DNA of 40,206 nt, taken from assembly GCA_023255335.1 (NCBI GenBank), contig JALRIS010000020.1:1-40206 (forward strand), written 5' to 3'. Made by a program: the position numbers and the translations under genes. The notes under the pieces were generated by a model. It was not told the DNA's origin and searched no databases. It saw nothing but the letters and a program-made list of their open reading frames with translations. This stretch comes from Flavobacteriales bacterium (GTDB taxonomy: Bacteria; Bacteroidota; Bacteroidia; Flavobacteriales_D; CAJJDF01). This document shows, piece after piece, positions 1-11,167 of this stretch; position 1 is the stretch's first letter; each line of letters starts with the position of its first letter.

Positions 1-399
1 CCATTGAGAAAGTTAGTTGAGTTTGAATCGTTTCCAAATGAAGTAAAATTAGGAGATACAATTACTGCGGCAGATGTGTTTGCTGAAGGTGAATATGTAG
101 ACGTAGTAGGAACTTCAAAAGGAAAGGGATTTCAAGGGGTAGTAAAAAGACACAACTTTGCAGGAGTTGGACAAGCTACTCACGGTCAGCATAACAGATT
201 GAGAGCTCCAGGTTCAATAGGAGCAGCTTCATACCCAGCAAGAGTATTCAAAGGGATGAGAATGGCAGGTCAAACTGGTAACGTTAGAGTGAAAACTCAG
301 AACTTGCAGATTGTGAAAGTACTTGCAGACAAGAATTTGATATTGATAAAAGGAGCGGTTCCAGGATTTAATGGAAACTTCGTAATAGTAGAAAAGTAA
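1..399 (+). CDS. rplC: 50S ribosomal protein L3 (5' truncated by window edge)
   Basis: C-terminal L3 sequence ([13 protein letters not shown]...[37 protein letters not shown]); first gene before rplD. Confidence 0.97.
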   Translation, partial: PLRKLVEFESFPNEVKLGDTITAADVFAEGEYVDVVGTSKGKGFQGVVKRHNFAGVGQATHGQHNRLRAPGSIGAASYPARVFKGMRMAGQTGNVRVKTQNLQIVKVLADKNLILIKGAVPGFNGNFVIVEK

Positions 400-1025
400 T
401 GAGCATAGAAATTCAAAACATTGAGGGAAAATCTTCAGGAAAGAAGGTTACTTTAAATAAAGATATTTTTGCTGTTGAACCTAACGATCATGCAATTTAC
501 CTAGATGTAAAATGGTATTTGGCTAGAAGAAGACAAGGAACGAGTAAGGCAAAAGAAAGAGCTGAAGTAACAGGTTCTACTAAGAAGATTAAAAAGCAAA
601 AAGGAACAGGAACTGCCAGAGCGGGAAGTATCAAATCTCCATTGTTCAAAGGAGGAGGTACAGTATTTGGACCTACTCCTAGAGACTACGATTTCAAATT
701 GAATAAGAAATTGAAAAAGGTAGCTAGAAAATCTGCCTTGTCTTACAAAGCGAAAGGATCTGATATTATTGTAGTAGAAGATTTCGTAATGGAAGCTGCG
801 AAAACAAAGGAGTTTAAAATAATTCTAGAAAAATTAGGAATTGACTCACAAAAATCGCTATTTTTGTTGCCCGAAAAAAACGACAATATTTATTTGGCTG
901 CACGTAATATACAAAAGGCCAAAGTCGCTACAGCAGACTCAATTAGTAGTTACGATGTAATGAATGCGAACAAGTTAGTTGTTACGGAAAGTGCATTAAA
1001 AACGATAGATACTTACTTAGCTTAA
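399..1025 (+). CDS. rplD: 50S ribosomal protein L4
   Basis: KQKGTGTARAGSIKSPLFKGGGTVFGPTPRDY motif; S10 operon position. Confidence 0.98.
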   Translation: MSIEIQNIEGKSSGKKVTLNKDIFAVEPNDHAIYLDVKWYLARRRQGTSKAKERAEVTGSTKKIKKQKGTGTARAGSIKSPLFKGGGTVFGPTPRDYDFKLNKKLKKVARKSALSYKAKGSDIIVVEDFVMEAAKTKEFKIILEKLGIDSQKSLFLLPEKNDNIYLAARNIQKAKVATADSISSYDVMNANKLVVTESALKTIDTYLA

Positions 1026-1036
1026 TACGCAAAAAG

Positions 1037-1333
1037 ATGACTGAGATTTTAAAAAGACCGATAATTTCCGAAAAAACGGAACATGCAATCGAGCATAATA
1101 ATACCTATACTTTTGAGGTAGAAAAGAAGGCTACTAAGGTAGATATCAAGAACGCAGTTGAGAGCATGTATGGTGTGAAAGTGAAGAAGGTAAACACGAT
1201 GAACCTAGGAGGTGGAAAGAAGGAAATGAAGCACACTAACAAAGGATTGATTTTTCAAAGAACAAAAGCTATTAAAAAAGCTATGATTACTCTTGAAGAG
1301 GGAGAAGAAATAGATTTTTACAGCAATATTTAA
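1037..1333 (+). CDS. rplW: 50S ribosomal protein L23
   Basis: RPIISEKTEHAIEHNNTYTFEVEKKATKVDIKNAVE; operon order. Confidence 0.98.
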   Translation: MTEILKRPIISEKTEHAIEHNNTYTFEVEKKATKVDIKNAVESMYGVKVKKVNTMNLGGGKKEMKHTNKGLIFQRTKAIKKAMITLEEGEEIDFYSNI

Positions 1334-1339
1334 TACACA

Positions 1340-2167
1340 ATGGGAGTAAGAAAGTTAAAACCAACAACACCAGGTCAGAGGCATAAAATTGCTGATGATT
1401 TTTCGGATATTACTACTTCAAATAATCCTGAGAAGAGTCTATTAAGACCTATCAAGAAGTCCGGAGGAAGAAATAATCAAGGAAAAATGACCATGCGTTA
1501 CCGAGGTGGTGGTCACAAAAGGAGATATAGAGTAATTGACTTCAAAAGAGACAAGTTTGGAGTAGAGGGAGAAGTAATGACAATTGAATACGATCCAAAC
1601 AGATCGGCAAGAATTGCTTTGATTCAATACACTGATGGAGAGAAGAGATACATCGTTGCTCCTTCTAAATTGAAAGTAGGAGACAAGATTAATTCTGGAG
1701 AAGGTGTTGAACCAAATGTAGGAAACGCAATGTTTTTGAAAGAAATACCTTTGGGAACTACTATTCACAACATTGAATTACACCCAGGAAGAGGAGGAAT
1801 TCTTGCGAGAGGGGCTGGAACTTATGCTCAGTTGAATGCGAGAGAAGGGAAATATGCCATCATTAAATTGCCTTCAGGTGAAACGAGAATGATATTGTTG
1901 ACTTGTTTGGCAACCATTGGGTCAGTTTCTAACCCAACTCATAACCTAGTAAGATCTGGAAAAGCGGGTAGAAGTAGATGGTTAGGAAGAAGACCAAGAG
2001 TAAGAGGAGTTGTGATGAACCCAGTAGATCACCCAATGGGAGGAGGAGAAGGAAAGTCTTCTGGAGGTCATCCAAGATCGAGAAATGGTATACCTGCTAA
2101 AGGATACAAAACGAGAAGTAAGACGAAAAAGTCGAATAGATTGATAATTGAAAGAAGGAAGAAATAA
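1340..2167 (+). CDS. rplB: 50S ribosomal protein L2
   Basis: [17 protein letters not shown]...[23 protein letters not shown]. Confidence 0.99.
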   Translation: MGVRKLKPTTPGQRHKIADDFSDITTSNNPEKSLLRPIKKSGGRNNQGKMTMRYRGGGHKRRYRVIDFKRDKFGVEGEVMTIEYDPNRSARIALIQYTDGEKRYIVAPSKLKVGDKINSGEGVEPNVGNAMFLKEIPLGTTIHNIELHPGRGGILARGAGTYAQLNAREGKYAIIKLPSGETRMILLTCLATIGSVSNPTHNLVRSGKAGRSRWLGRRPRVRGVVMNPVDHPMGGGEGKSSGGHPRSRNGIPAKGYKTRSKTKKSNRLIIERRKK

Positions 2168-2175
2168 TATAAAAA

Positions 2176-2448
2176 ATGAGTAGATCCTTAAAAAAACCGC
2201 CATTTGTATACTATAAGCTATACAAGAAGTTAGACAAAGTGAACGAGTCTGGTAAAAAGACTGTAATCAAAACTTGGTCAAGAGCTTCGACAATTACACC
2301 AGATTTTGTTGGGCACACTTTTGCTGTGCACAATGGAAATAAATTTATCCCTGTATATGTAACAGAAAACATGGTAGGACATAAATTAGGAGAATTCTCA
2401 CCGACAAGAAACTTTAGAGGACACGGAGGTAAGAAAGGAAAAAAGTAA
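2176..2448 (+). CDS. rpsS: 30S ribosomal protein S19
   Basis: [11 protein letters not shown]...[47 protein letters not shown]. Confidence 0.99.
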   Translation: MSRSLKKPPFVYYKLYKKLDKVNESGKKTVIKTWSRASTITPDFVGHTFAVHNGNKFIPVYVTENMVGHKLGEFSPTRNFRGHGGKKGKK

Positions 2449-2469
2449 ATAAGTAAATTATTTTAAAAA

Positions 2470-2856
2470 ATGGGAGCTAGAAAAAGGCTAATGGCCGAAA
2501 ACATAAAAGAGGAAAGAAAAAGCTTAGCAATAGCTAAACTTAACAAATGTCCTATACCAGCTAGAAAAATGAGATTGGTAGCTGACCTCATTAGAGGAGA
2601 AGAGGTTGCAAAATCATTGATTATCTTGAAGCACAATCCAAAAGATGCTTCAGATTATTTGGAAAAATTGTTGTTATCAGCAGTAGCAAACTGGCAAACG
2701 AAAAACGAAGGTGAAGAGCCTGACAATTTGTACGTGAAGGAAATCACTGTAGGTCCTGGTCCAACTCTAAAGAGAATAAAACCGGCACCGCAAGGAAGAG
2801 CACACAGAATAAGAAAAAGATCAAATCACGTAACTATTTTAGTAGACACTTTATAA
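2470..2856 (+). CDS. rplV: 50S ribosomal protein L22
   Basis: [15 protein letters not shown]...[29 protein letters not shown]. Confidence 0.98.
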   Translation: MGARKRLMAENIKEERKSLAIAKLNKCPIPARKMRLVADLIRGEEVAKSLIILKHNPKDASDYLEKLLLSAVANWQTKNEGEEPDNLYVKEITVGPGPTLKRIKPAPQGRAHRIRKRSNHVTILVDTL

Positions 2857-2857
2857 T

Positions 2858-3571
2858 ATGGGACAAAAGACAAATCCAATAGGAAATAGATTAGGTTACA
2901 TCAAAGGTTGGGATTCCAACTGGTACGGTGGGAATGATTACAAGGACAAAATAGTTCAAGACAACAAAATCAGAACCTACATCAATGCAAGATTAAGAAA
3001 AGCTAGTGTAGCTAAAGTAGTTATTGAAAGAACATTAAAGTTTGTAACAGTAACAATTCATACTGCAAGACCAGGTGTAATCATCGGAAAAGGTGGTGCG
3101 GAAGTAGATAAGTTGAAAGAGGAGTTAAAAAAACTGACTGGAAATGAAATTCAAATTAACATTTTCGAAGTCAAAAGACCTGAGTTGGATGCTGTATTAG
3201 TAGGAGAAGGGATTGCAAGACAGATTGAAGCAAGGATTTCTTACAGAAGAGCTATTAAAATGTCAATCGCTTCAACCATGAGAATGGGTGCAGAGGGAAT
3301 TAAAGTGAAGATTAGTGGAAGATTGAACGGAGCTGAAATGGCGAGAAGTGAGATGTATAAGGAAGGAAGAACACCTTTACATACCTTTAGAGCAGACATA
3401 GATTATGCTATTTCAGAAGCTCATACTCAATATGGAAGAATAGGAGTGAAAGTTTGGATTTGTAAAGGAGAAGTATTTGGTAAGAGGGATTTATCTCCTA
3501 ACTTTATGAAAGGAGGAGCAAAAGGACTGAGAGATAATAAAGGAGGAGCAAGAAAGCCAAGAAGAAGATAA
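2858..3571 (+). CDS. rpsC: 30S ribosomal protein S3
   Basis: [23 protein letters not shown]...[15 protein letters not shown] motif. Confidence 0.99.
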   Translation: MGQKTNPIGNRLGYIKGWDSNWYGGNDYKDKIVQDNKIRTYINARLRKASVAKVVIERTLKFVTVTIHTARPGVIIGKGGAEVDKLKEELKKLTGNEIQINIFEVKRPELDAVLVGEGIARQIEARISYRRAIKMSIASTMRMGAEGIKVKISGRLNGAEMARSEMYKEGRTPLHTFRADIDYAISEAHTQYGRIGVKVWICKGEVFGKRDLSPNFMKGGAKGLRDNKGGARKPRRR

Positions 3572-3602
3572 TATTTAATAATTAGAAAAAAACTCTGTAA
3601 TA

Positions 3603-4022
3603 ATGTTACAACCTAAAAGAGTAAAATTTAGAAACACGCAGAAAGGTAAACTTAAGGGTTTAGCTTATAGAGGAAACCACGTTGCTTTTGGTTCATACGG
3701 ACTGAAAACGTTGGAAGAAGGATGGATTACTTCGAGGCAGATTGAAGCTGCCAGAATCGCGGTGACGAGATACATGAAGAGAGAGGGAAAAGTTTGGATC
3801 CGAATTTTTCCGGACAAACCGGTAACAAGTAAGCCTGCGGAAGTAAGACAAGGAAAAGGTAAAGGTTCTTTGAGCCATTACGTAGCAGCAATCAAACCGG
3901 GAAGAATCATGTTTGAGGCAGACGGAGTACCTTTAGATGTAGCAAAAGAAGCTATGAGGCTTGCAGCACAAAAATTGCCAGTAAAAACGAAATTTGTCTT
4001 GAGAAGAGACTTTGCTGAATAA
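3603..4022 (+). CDS. rplP: 50S ribosomal protein L16
   Basis: [19 protein letters not shown]...[25 protein letters not shown]. Confidence 0.99.
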   Translation: MLQPKRVKFRNTQKGKLKGLAYRGNHVAFGSYGLKTLEEGWITSRQIEAARIAVTRYMKREGKVWIRIFPDKPVTSKPAEVRQGKGKGSLSHYVAAIKPGRIMFEADGVPLDVAKEAMRLAAQKLPVKTKFVLRRDFAE

Positions 4023-4038
4023 AAAACAACTTGTAAAG

Positions 4039-4236
4039 ATGGATAATAAACAAATAGTTGAATTAAGTGATAAAGAACTAGTTCAAGAGTTGAAGGAGAG
4101 AAGAGCTCACCTAAACAAAATGAAACTAAATCACAAAGTATCTGATATTGAGAATCCAATGCTGATCAGATCGAACAGAAGAACTGTAGCAAGGATTAAA
4201 ACAGAGTTGACGGCTAGAAAAAACGCAGCTAAATAA
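4039..4236 (+). CDS. rpmC: 50S ribosomal protein L29
   Basis: [35 protein letters not shown] at 4039 preferred over the upstream TTG at 4012 used by the ORF track. Confidence 0.95.
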   Translation: MDNKQIVELSDKELVQELKERRAHLNKMKLNHKVSDIENPMLIRSNRRTVARIKTELTARKNAAK

Positions 4237-4244
4237 ATTTTTCA

Positions 4245-4499
4245 ATGGAAAGAAATTTAAGAAAAGAAAGAATCGGAATCGTAACGAGCCAAAAGATGGA
4301 TAAATCTATCACGGTTCTTGTAGAAAGAAGAGAGAAGCATGCCATGTACGGAAAGTTTCTTAAAAAGTCGAACAAATTCCTAGCTCATGATGAGAACAAT
4401 GAGTGTAAAGAAGGGGATGTTGTAAGAATAATGGAAACGAGACCTCTTAGTAAAAGAAAGAGATGGAGACTGGCAGAAATCATTGAAAGAGCAAAATAA
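4245..4499 (+). CDS. rpsQ: 30S ribosomal protein S17
   Basis: [69 protein letters not shown]. Confidence 0.98.
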   Translation: MERNLRKERIGIVTSQKMDKSITVLVERREKHAMYGKFLKKSNKFLAHDENNECKEGDVVRIMETRPLSKRKRWRLAEIIERAK

Positions 4500-4511
4500 T
4501 ATTTTTAGAAA

Positions 4512-4880
4512 ATGGTACAACAAGAATCAAGATTAAAGGTTGCAGACAACAGCGGAGCCAAAGAAGTTCTAGTAATAAGAGTTTTAGGTGGATCTGGAAA
4601 GAGATATGCATCGATCGGAGACAAAATTGTCGTGGCGGTGAAATCGGCTGCTCCAAATGGAAACATTAAGAAAGGATCCGTTTCAAAAGCTGTAGTAGTA
4701 AGAACCAAAAAGGAAATCAGAAGACCAGATGGATCTTACATCAGATTTGATGATAACGCAGCTGTAATGCTCAACGAAGGAGGAGAAATGAGAGGAACGA
4801 GAATCTTTGGTCCTGTAGCGAGAGAGTTAAGAGATAAGCAATTCATGAAGATTGTTTCATTGGCACCAGAAGTGCTTTAA
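4512..4880 (+). CDS. rplN: 50S ribosomal protein L14
   Basis: [27 protein letters not shown]...[29 protein letters not shown]. Confidence 0.99.
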   Translation: MVQQESRLKVADNSGAKEVLVIRVLGGSGKRYASIGDKIVVAVKSAAPNGNIKKGSVSKAVVVRTKKEIRRPDGSYIRFDDNAAVMLNEGGEMRGTRIFGPVARELRDKQFMKIVSLAPEVL

Positions 4881-4892
4881 TTGAATAGAATT

Positions 4893-5264
4893 ATGACAAA
4901 TAAGAAATTACATATACAAGTAGGAGATTCAGTGTTTGTAACTACAGGTGTTTCTAAAGGGAAAAAAGCAGAAGTTATTTCCATCAATAAGAAAACTTCT
5001 AGAGTTACCATCAGAGGAATTGAGGGAGATACATTACACCCAATCAAGAAGCACGTAAAGCCTAATGCTGACAAGAACTTCCCAGAAGGAGGGATTATTG
5101 AAAAAAATCCAACGATTCATATCTCTAACTTGATGTTGTTAGATCCTAAATCAGGCGAACCAACAAAAATTGGAAGAAAAAGAAAGGAAGTAGAGATCAA
5201 AGGAAAGAAAAAAACAGTTTCTGTTCGATTTTCTAAAAAATCACAAGAAGAAATTAGCAAGTAA
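4893..5264 (+). CDS. rplX: 50S ribosomal protein L24
   Basis: [30 protein letters not shown] at 4893 preferred over TTG 4881. Confidence 0.95.
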   Translation: MTNKKLHIQVGDSVFVTTGVSKGKKAEVISINKKTSRVTIRGIEGDTLHPIKKHVKPNADKNFPEGGIIEKNPTIHISNLMLLDPKSGEPTKIGRKRKEVEIKGKKKTVSVRFSKKSQEEISK

Positions 5265-5812
5265 TGGAATATACACCAAGATTAAGACAAGAATACTCAG
5301 AAAGAGTAATTGCAGCTTTGACTGAAAAATTCGGTTACAAGAATGTAATGGAAGTGCCAAAACTAACTAAAGTTTGTTTAAGCCAAGGTATTGGAAAAGC
5401 AGTTTCAGATAAGAAATTAGTGGATTCTGCTGTAGAAGAAATGACAATCATCTCTGGGCAAAAAGCGATGGCTACTTACTCTAAAAAGGATATCTCAAAC
5501 TTTAAATTAAGAAAAGGGATGCCAATTGGAGCGAAAGTAACATTGAGGGGAGATAAAATGTGGGAATTTGCCGACAGATTTGTCTCTATTTCTTTGCCAA
5601 GAACAAGAGATTTTAGAGGAATTGAATCAAAAGGATTTGACGGAAGAGGAAACTACACGTTAGGAATCAAAGAGCAGATTATTTTTCCAGAAATCGATAT
5701 CGACAAAATAAAGAATATTACTGGAATGGACATTACTTTTGTTACAACAGCAAAAACGGATGAAGAGGCGAGAGAATTGTTAACCCAATTAGGATTCCCT
5801 TTTAAAAAATAA
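5264..5812 (+). CDS. rplE: 50S ribosomal protein L5
   Basis: [40 protein letters not shown]; operon order. Confidence 0.98.
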   Translation: MEYTPRLRQEYSERVIAALTEKFGYKNVMEVPKLTKVCLSQGIGKAVSDKKLVDSAVEEMTIISGQKAMATYSKKDISNFKLRKGMPIGAKVTLRGDKMWEFADRFVSISLPRTRDFRGIESKGFDGRGNYTLGIKEQIIFPEIDIDKIKNITGMDITFVTTAKTDEEARELLTQLGFPFKK

Positions 5813-5819
5813 AAGAAAG

Positions 5820-6089
5820 ATGGCAAAAGAATCAATGAAAGCTAGAGAGCGTAAAAGAGAAGCAATGGTTGCTAAATATGCTCAGAAAAGAAAAGAATTA
5901 ATTGAAGCAGGAGATTTCGATGGTTTACAAAAACTACCAAGAAATGCTAACCCAGTAAGATTACATAATAGATGTCAATTAACTGGAAGACCAAGAGGAT
6001 ACATGAGACAATTCGGTATTTCTCGTGTGACTTTCAGAGAAATGGCTTTGGAAGGAAAGATACCAGGTGTTAAGAAAGCAAGTTGGTAA
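5820..6089 (+). CDS. rpsN: 30S ribosomal protein S14 (Cys-poor form)
   Basis: [21 protein letters not shown]...[49 protein letters not shown]. Confidence 0.98.
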   Translation: MAKESMKARERKREAMVAKYAQKRKELIEAGDFDGLQKLPRNANPVRLHNRCQLTGRPRGYMRQFGISRVTFREMALEGKIPGVKKASW

Positions 6090-6117
6090 TTAATAAATAT
6101 TTTTAAGAAAAAATAAA

Positions 6118-6516
6118 ATGGTAACAGATCCAATAGCAGATTACTTAACGAGAATTAGAAACGGAATCATGGCGAAGCACAGAGTAGTTGAAGTGCCAGC
6201 ATCTAACATGAAAGTAGCAATTTCTAAAATTTTGTTAGAAAAGGGATATATCTTGAACTACAAAGTGGTTGAAGATAACAAACAAGGAATTATTAAAATA
6301 GCGTTGAAATACGATCCAAGAACAAACTTGAATTCAATTTCGAAACTAATTAGAGTTAGTAAGCCAGGTTTAAGAAAATACACAGGGGCTGAAAATATGC
6401 CAAGAGTATTGAATGGTTTAGGAATTGCAATTCTATCAACTTCAAAAGGGGTAATTACCAACAAAGAAGCTGCTGATTTAAATGTTGGTGGAGAAGTATT
6501 GTGTCACGTATATTAA
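6118..6516 (+). CDS. rpsH: 30S ribosomal protein S8
   Basis: [21 protein letters not shown]...[19 protein letters not shown]. Confidence 0.99.
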   Translation: MVTDPIADYLTRIRNGIMAKHRVVEVPASNMKVAISKILLEKGYILNYKVVEDNKQGIIKIALKYDPRTNLNSISKLIRVSKPGLRKYTGAENMPRVLNGLGIAILSTSKGVITNKEAADLNVGGEVLCHVY

Positions 6517-6525
6517 TAGAAAATT

Positions 6526-7080
6526 ATGTCAAGAATAGGAAACGCAATAATTACAGTACCGGAAGGTGTAACAATCTCAGTAGATGAGGCAAATGTTGTC
6601 ACTGTAAAGGGGAAAAAAGGAGAGTTAACTCAAACGATGCACCCTGATATTACAATGAAGAACGAAGAAGGAGTATTGACTTTTGAGAGAGCTTCGGATC
6701 AAAAAGAAGTGAGAGCTGCTCACGGTTTATATAGATCTTTGGTAAACAATATGATTACTGGAGTAACAGAAGGATATAAATTGCAATTGGAATTAGTAGG
6801 TGTAGGATTTAGAGCAAGCACAAGTGGTCAGTTGTTGGAATTGGCACTAGGATTCTCTCACCCGATCATCATGGAAATTCCAAAAGAAGTGAAAGTATCT
6901 GCTGAAACAGTAAAAGGAAAGCCACCTGTTGTTACATTGGAGTCTCATGACAAACAATTAGTGGGGCAGGTAGCAGCAAAAATTAGATCTTTCAGAAAAC
7001 CTGAGCCATACAAAGGAAAAGGTGTAAGATACGTGGGAGAACAATTAAGAAGAAAAGCTGGTAAGTCAGCAGCTAAATAA
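6526..7080 (+). CDS. rplF: 50S ribosomal protein L6
   Basis: MSRIGNAIITVPEGVTI...GVGFRA...RSFRKPEPYKGKGVRYVGEQLRRKAGKS. Confidence 0.99.
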   Translation: MSRIGNAIITVPEGVTISVDEANVVTVKGKKGELTQTMHPDITMKNEEGVLTFERASDQKEVRAAHGLYRSLVNNMITGVTEGYKLQLELVGVGFRASTSGQLLELALGFSHPIIMEIPKEVKVSAETVKGKPPVVTLESHDKQLVGQVAAKIRSFRKPEPYKGKGVRYVGEQLRRKAGKSAAK

Positions 7081-7106
7081 TAGATATTAGTTAAAGTCAA
7101 CAAAAG

Positions 7107-7457
7107 ATGCCATTAACAAAGGACCAAAGAAGAACCAAGATAAAAAGAAGAATCAGAAAGAAATTTTCTGGGACGCCTACTAAACCTAGACTATCTGTTT
7201 TCAGAAGTAACAAGGAAATTTACGCTCAAATAATTGATGACGAAAATAATGTTACGTTAGCCTCAGCCACTTCCTACGTAAAGGGATTTGTGAAAGGAAC
7301 AAAAACTGAAAAAGCAAAAGAGGTTGGTGCACAAATAGCTAAAAAAGCAATTGAAGCAGGAATCGAGACTGTAGTATTTGACCGTAATGGTTATGTATAC
7401 CACGGTAGAGTAAAAGCTTTAGCGGATGGAGCAAGAGAAAACGGATTAAAATTTTAA
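7107..7457 (+). CDS. rplR: 50S ribosomal protein L18
   Basis: [32 protein letters not shown]...[28 protein letters not shown]. Confidence 0.99.
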   Translation: MPLTKDQRRTKIKRRIRKKFSGTPTKPRLSVFRSNKEIYAQIIDDENNVTLASATSYVKGFVKGTKTEKAKEVGAQIAKKAIEAGIETVVFDRNGYVYHGRVKALADGARENGLKF

Positions 7458-7467
7458 AAAAGATTAT

Positions 7468-7974
7468 ATGTCTAAGTTATTAAGATCGGGAGATTTAGAA
7501 TTAAAGGATAAAGTTGTTGCTATTAACAGAGTAACAAAAGTAACGAAAGGTGGACGTCACTTCAGTTTTTCTGCTATCGTTGTGGTAGGAGACGAGAATG
7601 GAATTGTAGGGCACGGATTAGGAAAGGCGAATGAAGTAACAGAAGCTATCACGAAAGCGATAGATAATGCGAAAAAGAACCTAATTAGAGTTCCAATTAT
7701 CAACGGAACTATTCCTCATTCTCAATTCGAGAAATTTGGAGGGGCAAGAGTTCTTCTAAAACCAGCGTCAAATGGTACTGGAGTTATTGCAGGAGGTGCA
7801 ATGCGTGCTGTTCTTGAAAGTGTTGGTGTACATGATGTACTTGCAAAGTCTCAAGGTTCTTCAAACCCACACAACTTGGTTAAAGCCACTATTAATGCTT
7901 TGGCAGGAATGAGAAGCGCGAAAGAAGTTGCAAAACAAAGAGGCGTAAGCTTAGATGTAGTATTTAACGGATAA
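7468..7974 (+). CDS. rpsE: 30S ribosomal protein S5
   Basis: [48 protein letters not shown]. Confidence 0.99.
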   Translation: MSKLLRSGDLELKDKVVAINRVTKVTKGGRHFSFSAIVVVGDENGIVGHGLGKANEVTEAITKAIDNAKKNLIRVPIINGTIPHSQFEKFGGARVLLKPASNGTGVIAGGAMRAVLESVGVHDVLAKSQGSSNPHNLVKATINALAGMRSAKEVAKQRGVSLDVVFNG

Positions 7975-7988
7975 AAATAAAGTCGAAG

Positions 7989-8165
7989 ATGGCAACTATT
8001 AAAATAAAACAAGTTAGAAGTACAATCAAAAAACCTTTGAGACAAAAAAGAACAATTAAGGCTTTAGGTTTTAAAAGGTTAAACCAAGTGATTGAGAAAG
8101 AGGCGACTCCTCAAATCTTGGGAATGATTAGAAAAGTGAATCATTTGGTTCAAGTAGTAGATTAA
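7989..8165 (+). CDS. rpmD: 50S ribosomal protein L30 (58 aa; too short for the ORF track)
   Basis: Own translation MATIKIKQVRSTIKKPLRQKRTIKALGFKRLNQVIEKEATPQILGMIRKVNHLVQVVD*; between rpsE and rplO. Confidence 0.97.
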   Translation: MATIKIKQVRSTIKKPLRQKRTIKALGFKRLNQVIEKEATPQILGMIRKVNHLVQVVD

Positions 8166-8190
8166 TTACTCAGAAAGAATTTTTTATAGA

Positions 8191-8646
8191 ATGGAATTAC
8201 ATAATTTAACACCTGCAGAAGGTTCAAACAAGAACAAGAAAGTAAGAATTGGTAGAGGTCAGGGATCTGGAAAAGGAGGAACTGCTGCAAGAGGTCATAA
8301 AGGAGCTAAATCAAGATCTGGTTATTCAAGAAAGATTGGATTTGAAGGTGGGCAAATGCCTCTTCAAAGACGTGTGCCAAAGTTTGGTTTTAAAAACATC
8401 AACAGAGTAGAATATCTAGGGATCAATTTAGATGTGTTGCAAAGTATTGCGGATGCTGACAAAGATGCTAAAGTTATTGACTTGGCTTATTTGGTAGAGA
8501 ACGGATATGCACACAAGAATGATAGAATCAAGATTTTAGGAAGAGGTGAGTTGAAAGCTAAATTGGATGTAACAGTTCATAAATTTACTAAATCCGCTAA
8601 AGAAGGAATAGAGGCAAATGGAGGAACTGCTGTAGAATTGGCTTAA
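8191..8646 (+). CDS. rplO: 50S ribosomal protein L15
   Basis: MELHNLTPAEGSNKNKKVRIGRGQGSGKGGTAARGHKGAKSRSG. Confidence 0.99.
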   Translation: MELHNLTPAEGSNKNKKVRIGRGQGSGKGGTAARGHKGAKSRSGYSRKIGFEGGQMPLQRRVPKFGFKNINRVEYLGINLDVLQSIADADKDAKVIDLAYLVENGYAHKNDRIKILGRGELKAKLDVTVHKFTKSAKEGIEANGGTAVELA

Positions 8647-8674
8647 TCTCAATAATCACCTTTTAACATTTTTC

Positions 8675-10009
8675 ATGAAAGCATTAATTGATAAAATAAA
8701 ACAAATCTGGAGTATCGAGGAATTAAGGAACAGAATAGTTCTGACTTTGTCCTTGATATTGGTGTACCGTATTGGTTCATTTATTGTTTTGCCAGGAGTT
8801 GATCCAGACAAAATTCAAGATGCTGATGGAATTTTTAATTTGATTAACATATTTGCAGGGGGTGCGTTTTCAAGAGCTTCAATTATGGCACTTGGAATTA
8901 TGCCTTATATCTCTGCATCTATTATTATGCAGTTAGCGGGTATTGCAATTCCAGCAATTCAAAAAATGCAAAGTGAAGGGGAAAGTGGTAGAAAGAAAAT
9001 AAATCAATTTACAAGAATACTGACCATAGCCATTTGTGCGCTACAAGCACCAGGTTACCTCACTTCTTATGTGCCTTCTGAGGCAATTATGGGAGGTCAA
9101 GGTGCTACATTTGTCTGGTGGTTGACCTCTGTAATTTTATTGATTGCAGGATGTGTATTTGCCATGTGGTTAGGTGAAAAAATAACAGATAAAGGGATTG
9201 GAAATGGGATTTCCATTTTAATTATGATTGGAATTATCGCGGGATTACCTGGAGCTTTCGTAACCGAAGTGTTTGGTAAACTGGGGAATGGTGGTTTTGT
9301 AATTTTATTATTAGAAATTGTGTTCCTAGTTGCAGTAACAATTTTTTCTATCTTACTGGTACAAGGTACAAGAAGGATTCCAATTCAGTCTACCAAAAGA
9401 GTAGTAGGAGCAAGAGGAAACTCGAACATGGTTGAAGGAGGTTCGAGGTCTTACATTCCTTTGAAAGTGAACGCTGCGGGAGTAATGCCAATTATTTTTG
9501 CTCAAGCATTGATGTTTATTCCAGCATTGCTTTCACCAAACTCAGCGACCTTTAGTAACATAAATGGTTTCTGGTATAATTTCTTATTTGCGTTAATGAT
9601 TATTATCTTTACGTATTTTTACACAGCAATAACAGTAAATCCTAAAAAGATAGCTGAAGATTTAAATAGAAGTGGTAGCTTTATCCCTGGAGTTAAACCA
9701 GGTGAAAAAACTGCTGACTTTATCGATACATTATTGTCAAGAATCACCTTTCCTGGTTCGGTTTTTTTGGCATTGATTGCAATTTTGCCGGTATTTGCCT
9801 ACCAGGCAGGAATTAAGCAGGAATTTGCTTTGTTCTATGGTGGAACATCTCTCTTGATTTTAGTAGGAGTTATGTTGGATACTTTACAGCAGATTGAATC
9901 ACATTTGTTGAGTCGTCATTACGATGGTTTAATGAAAAACGGTAGATTAAAAGGAAGAGGTGGTGCTAAGGCATTTCAAAGTGCTGGAAACAACACGAGC
10001 TCAATATAA
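8675..10009 (+). CDS. secY: Preprotein translocase subunit SecY
   Basis: Multi-TM 444 aa; ELRNRIVLTLSLILVYRIGSFIVLPGVD, ALGIMPYISASIIMQL, GIGNGISILI. Confidence 0.99.
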   Translation: MKALIDKIKQIWSIEELRNRIVLTLSLILVYRIGSFIVLPGVDPDKIQDADGIFNLINIFAGGAFSRASIMALGIMPYISASIIMQLAGIAIPAIQKMQSEGESGRKKINQFTRILTIAICALQAPGYLTSYVPSEAIMGGQGATFVWWLTSVILLIAGCVFAMWLGEKITDKGIGNGISILIMIGIIAGLPGAFVTEVFGKLGNGGFVILLLEIVFLVAVTIFSILLVQGTRRIPIQSTKRVVGARGNSNMVEGGSRSYIPLKVNAAGVMPIIFAQALMFIPALLSPNSATFSNINGFWYNFLFALMIIIFTYFYTAITVNPKKIAEDLNRSGSFIPGVKPGEKTADFIDTLLSRITFPGSVFLALIAILPVFAYQAGIKQEFALFYGGTSLLILVGVMLDTLQQIESHLLSRHYDGLMKNGRLKGRGGAKAFQSAGNNTSSI

Positions 10010-10019
10010 TTAGTTACTA

Positions 10020-10799
10020 ATGGGAGTGCACTATAAGACGAAAGAGGAGATAGAATTAATAAGACACAGTTCTTTACTTGTTGGTAAAACTTTAGCAGAA
10101 GTAGCGAAGCTAATTAAGCCAGGTGTTAGTTCACTTGAGCTAGATAAAGTGGCAGAAGAATTCATTAGAGATAATGGTGGTGTGCCAACTTTTTTAGGGT
10201 ACAATGGTTTTCCAGGATCCCTTTGTATTTCTATTAATGAATGCGTAGTTCACGGAATTCCAACTGCAAAACCACTTGAAAATGGAGACATAATAAGTGT
10301 GGATTGTGGAGTTTACAAGAATGGGTTCAATGGAGATTCGGCTTATACCTTTAAGGTGGGAGAAGTGGATAGGGAAACACAACAATTGTTGCGAGTAACT
10401 CAGGAATGTCTGGATAAGGCTATCGATGCTTGTAAAGTTGGAAACCGGATTGGAGATATAGGTCACGCTTGTCAAAAGCATGCCGAAAGTTACGGATACG
10501 GTGTAGTGAGAGAATTAGTAGGTCATGGGTTAGGAAAGGATCTACATGAAAGTCCTGAAGTTCCAAATTATGGAAAACCAGGTAGAGGATTAAAGTTGAG
10601 AGAAGGATTGGTGTTGGCGATAGAGCCAATGATAAACATGGGAACAAAAGAAATAGATCAATTGAATGACGGTTGGTCAATAGTGACACAAGACAGAAAG
10701 CCCTCAGCTCACTTTGAACACGATGTAGCTATTATAGATGGGAAACCAGAAGTTTTGTCGACATTTGAATACATAGAAGAAGCATTAAAGATAAAATAA
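10020..10799 (+). CDS. map: Type I methionyl aminopeptidase
   Basis: YKTKEEIELIRHSSLLVGKTL...GDIISVDCGVYKNGFNGDSAYTF...VGHGLGKDLHESPEVPNYG. Confidence 0.98.
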   Translation: MGVHYKTKEEIELIRHSSLLVGKTLAEVAKLIKPGVSSLELDKVAEEFIRDNGGVPTFLGYNGFPGSLCISINECVVHGIPTAKPLENGDIISVDCGVYKNGFNGDSAYTFKVGEVDRETQQLLRVTQECLDKAIDACKVGNRIGDIGHACQKHAESYGYGVVRELVGHGLGKDLHESPEVPNYGKPGRGLKLREGLVLAIEPMINMGTKEIDQLNDGWSIVTQDRKPSAHFEHDVAIIDGKPEVLSTFEYIEEALKIK

Positions 10800-10802
10800 T
10801 AC

Positions 10803-11021
10803 ATGGTAAAACAAGCGTCAATAGAACAAGATGGATTAATAATAGAATCATTATCCAACGCTAAGTTTAAAGTTGAACTTGAAAATGGGCACGTAATAAC
10901 TGCTCACATATCTGGAAAGATGAGAATGCACTACATTAAGATTCTTCCGGGAGATAAAGTAAAAGTAGTAATGTCACCTTATGATCTGACTCAAGGTAGA
11001 ATTACTTTAAGATATAAATAA
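10803..11021 (+). CDS. infA: Translation initiation factor IF-1
   Basis: [66 protein letters not shown]. Confidence 0.98.
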   Translation: MVKQASIEQDGLIIESLSNAKFKVELENGHVITAHISGKMRMHYIKILPGDKVKVVMSPYDLTQGRITLRYK

Positions 11022-11040
11022 ACAGTTAGTAACAACAGAG

Positions 11041-11157
11041 ATGAAAACAAGAGCATCAGTAAAAAAGAGATCTGCAGATTGCAAAATCGTAAGAAGAAAA
11101 GGCAGGTTGTACGTGATTAACAAGAAGAATCCAAAATTCAAACAAAGACAAGGATAA
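11041..11157 (+). CDS. rpmJ: 50S ribosomal protein L36 (38 aa; zinc-ligand-poor form; not in ORF track)
   Basis: Own translation [38 protein letters not shown]. Confidence 0.97.
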   Translation: MKTRASVKKRSADCKIVRRKGRLYVINKKNPKFKQRQG

Positions 11158-11167
11158 ACTATATATT

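Noticed and set aside
1442-1768. Minus-strand 108-aa ORF inside rplB
   Set aside because: Antisense shadow of a highly conserved ribosomal gene; composition is not protein-like.
3878-4159. Minus-strand ORF across rplP/rpmC
   Set aside because: Antisense to two conserved genes; no independent support.
10194-10689. Two minus-strand ORFs within map
   Set aside because: Shadow ORFs antisense to a conserved enzyme.
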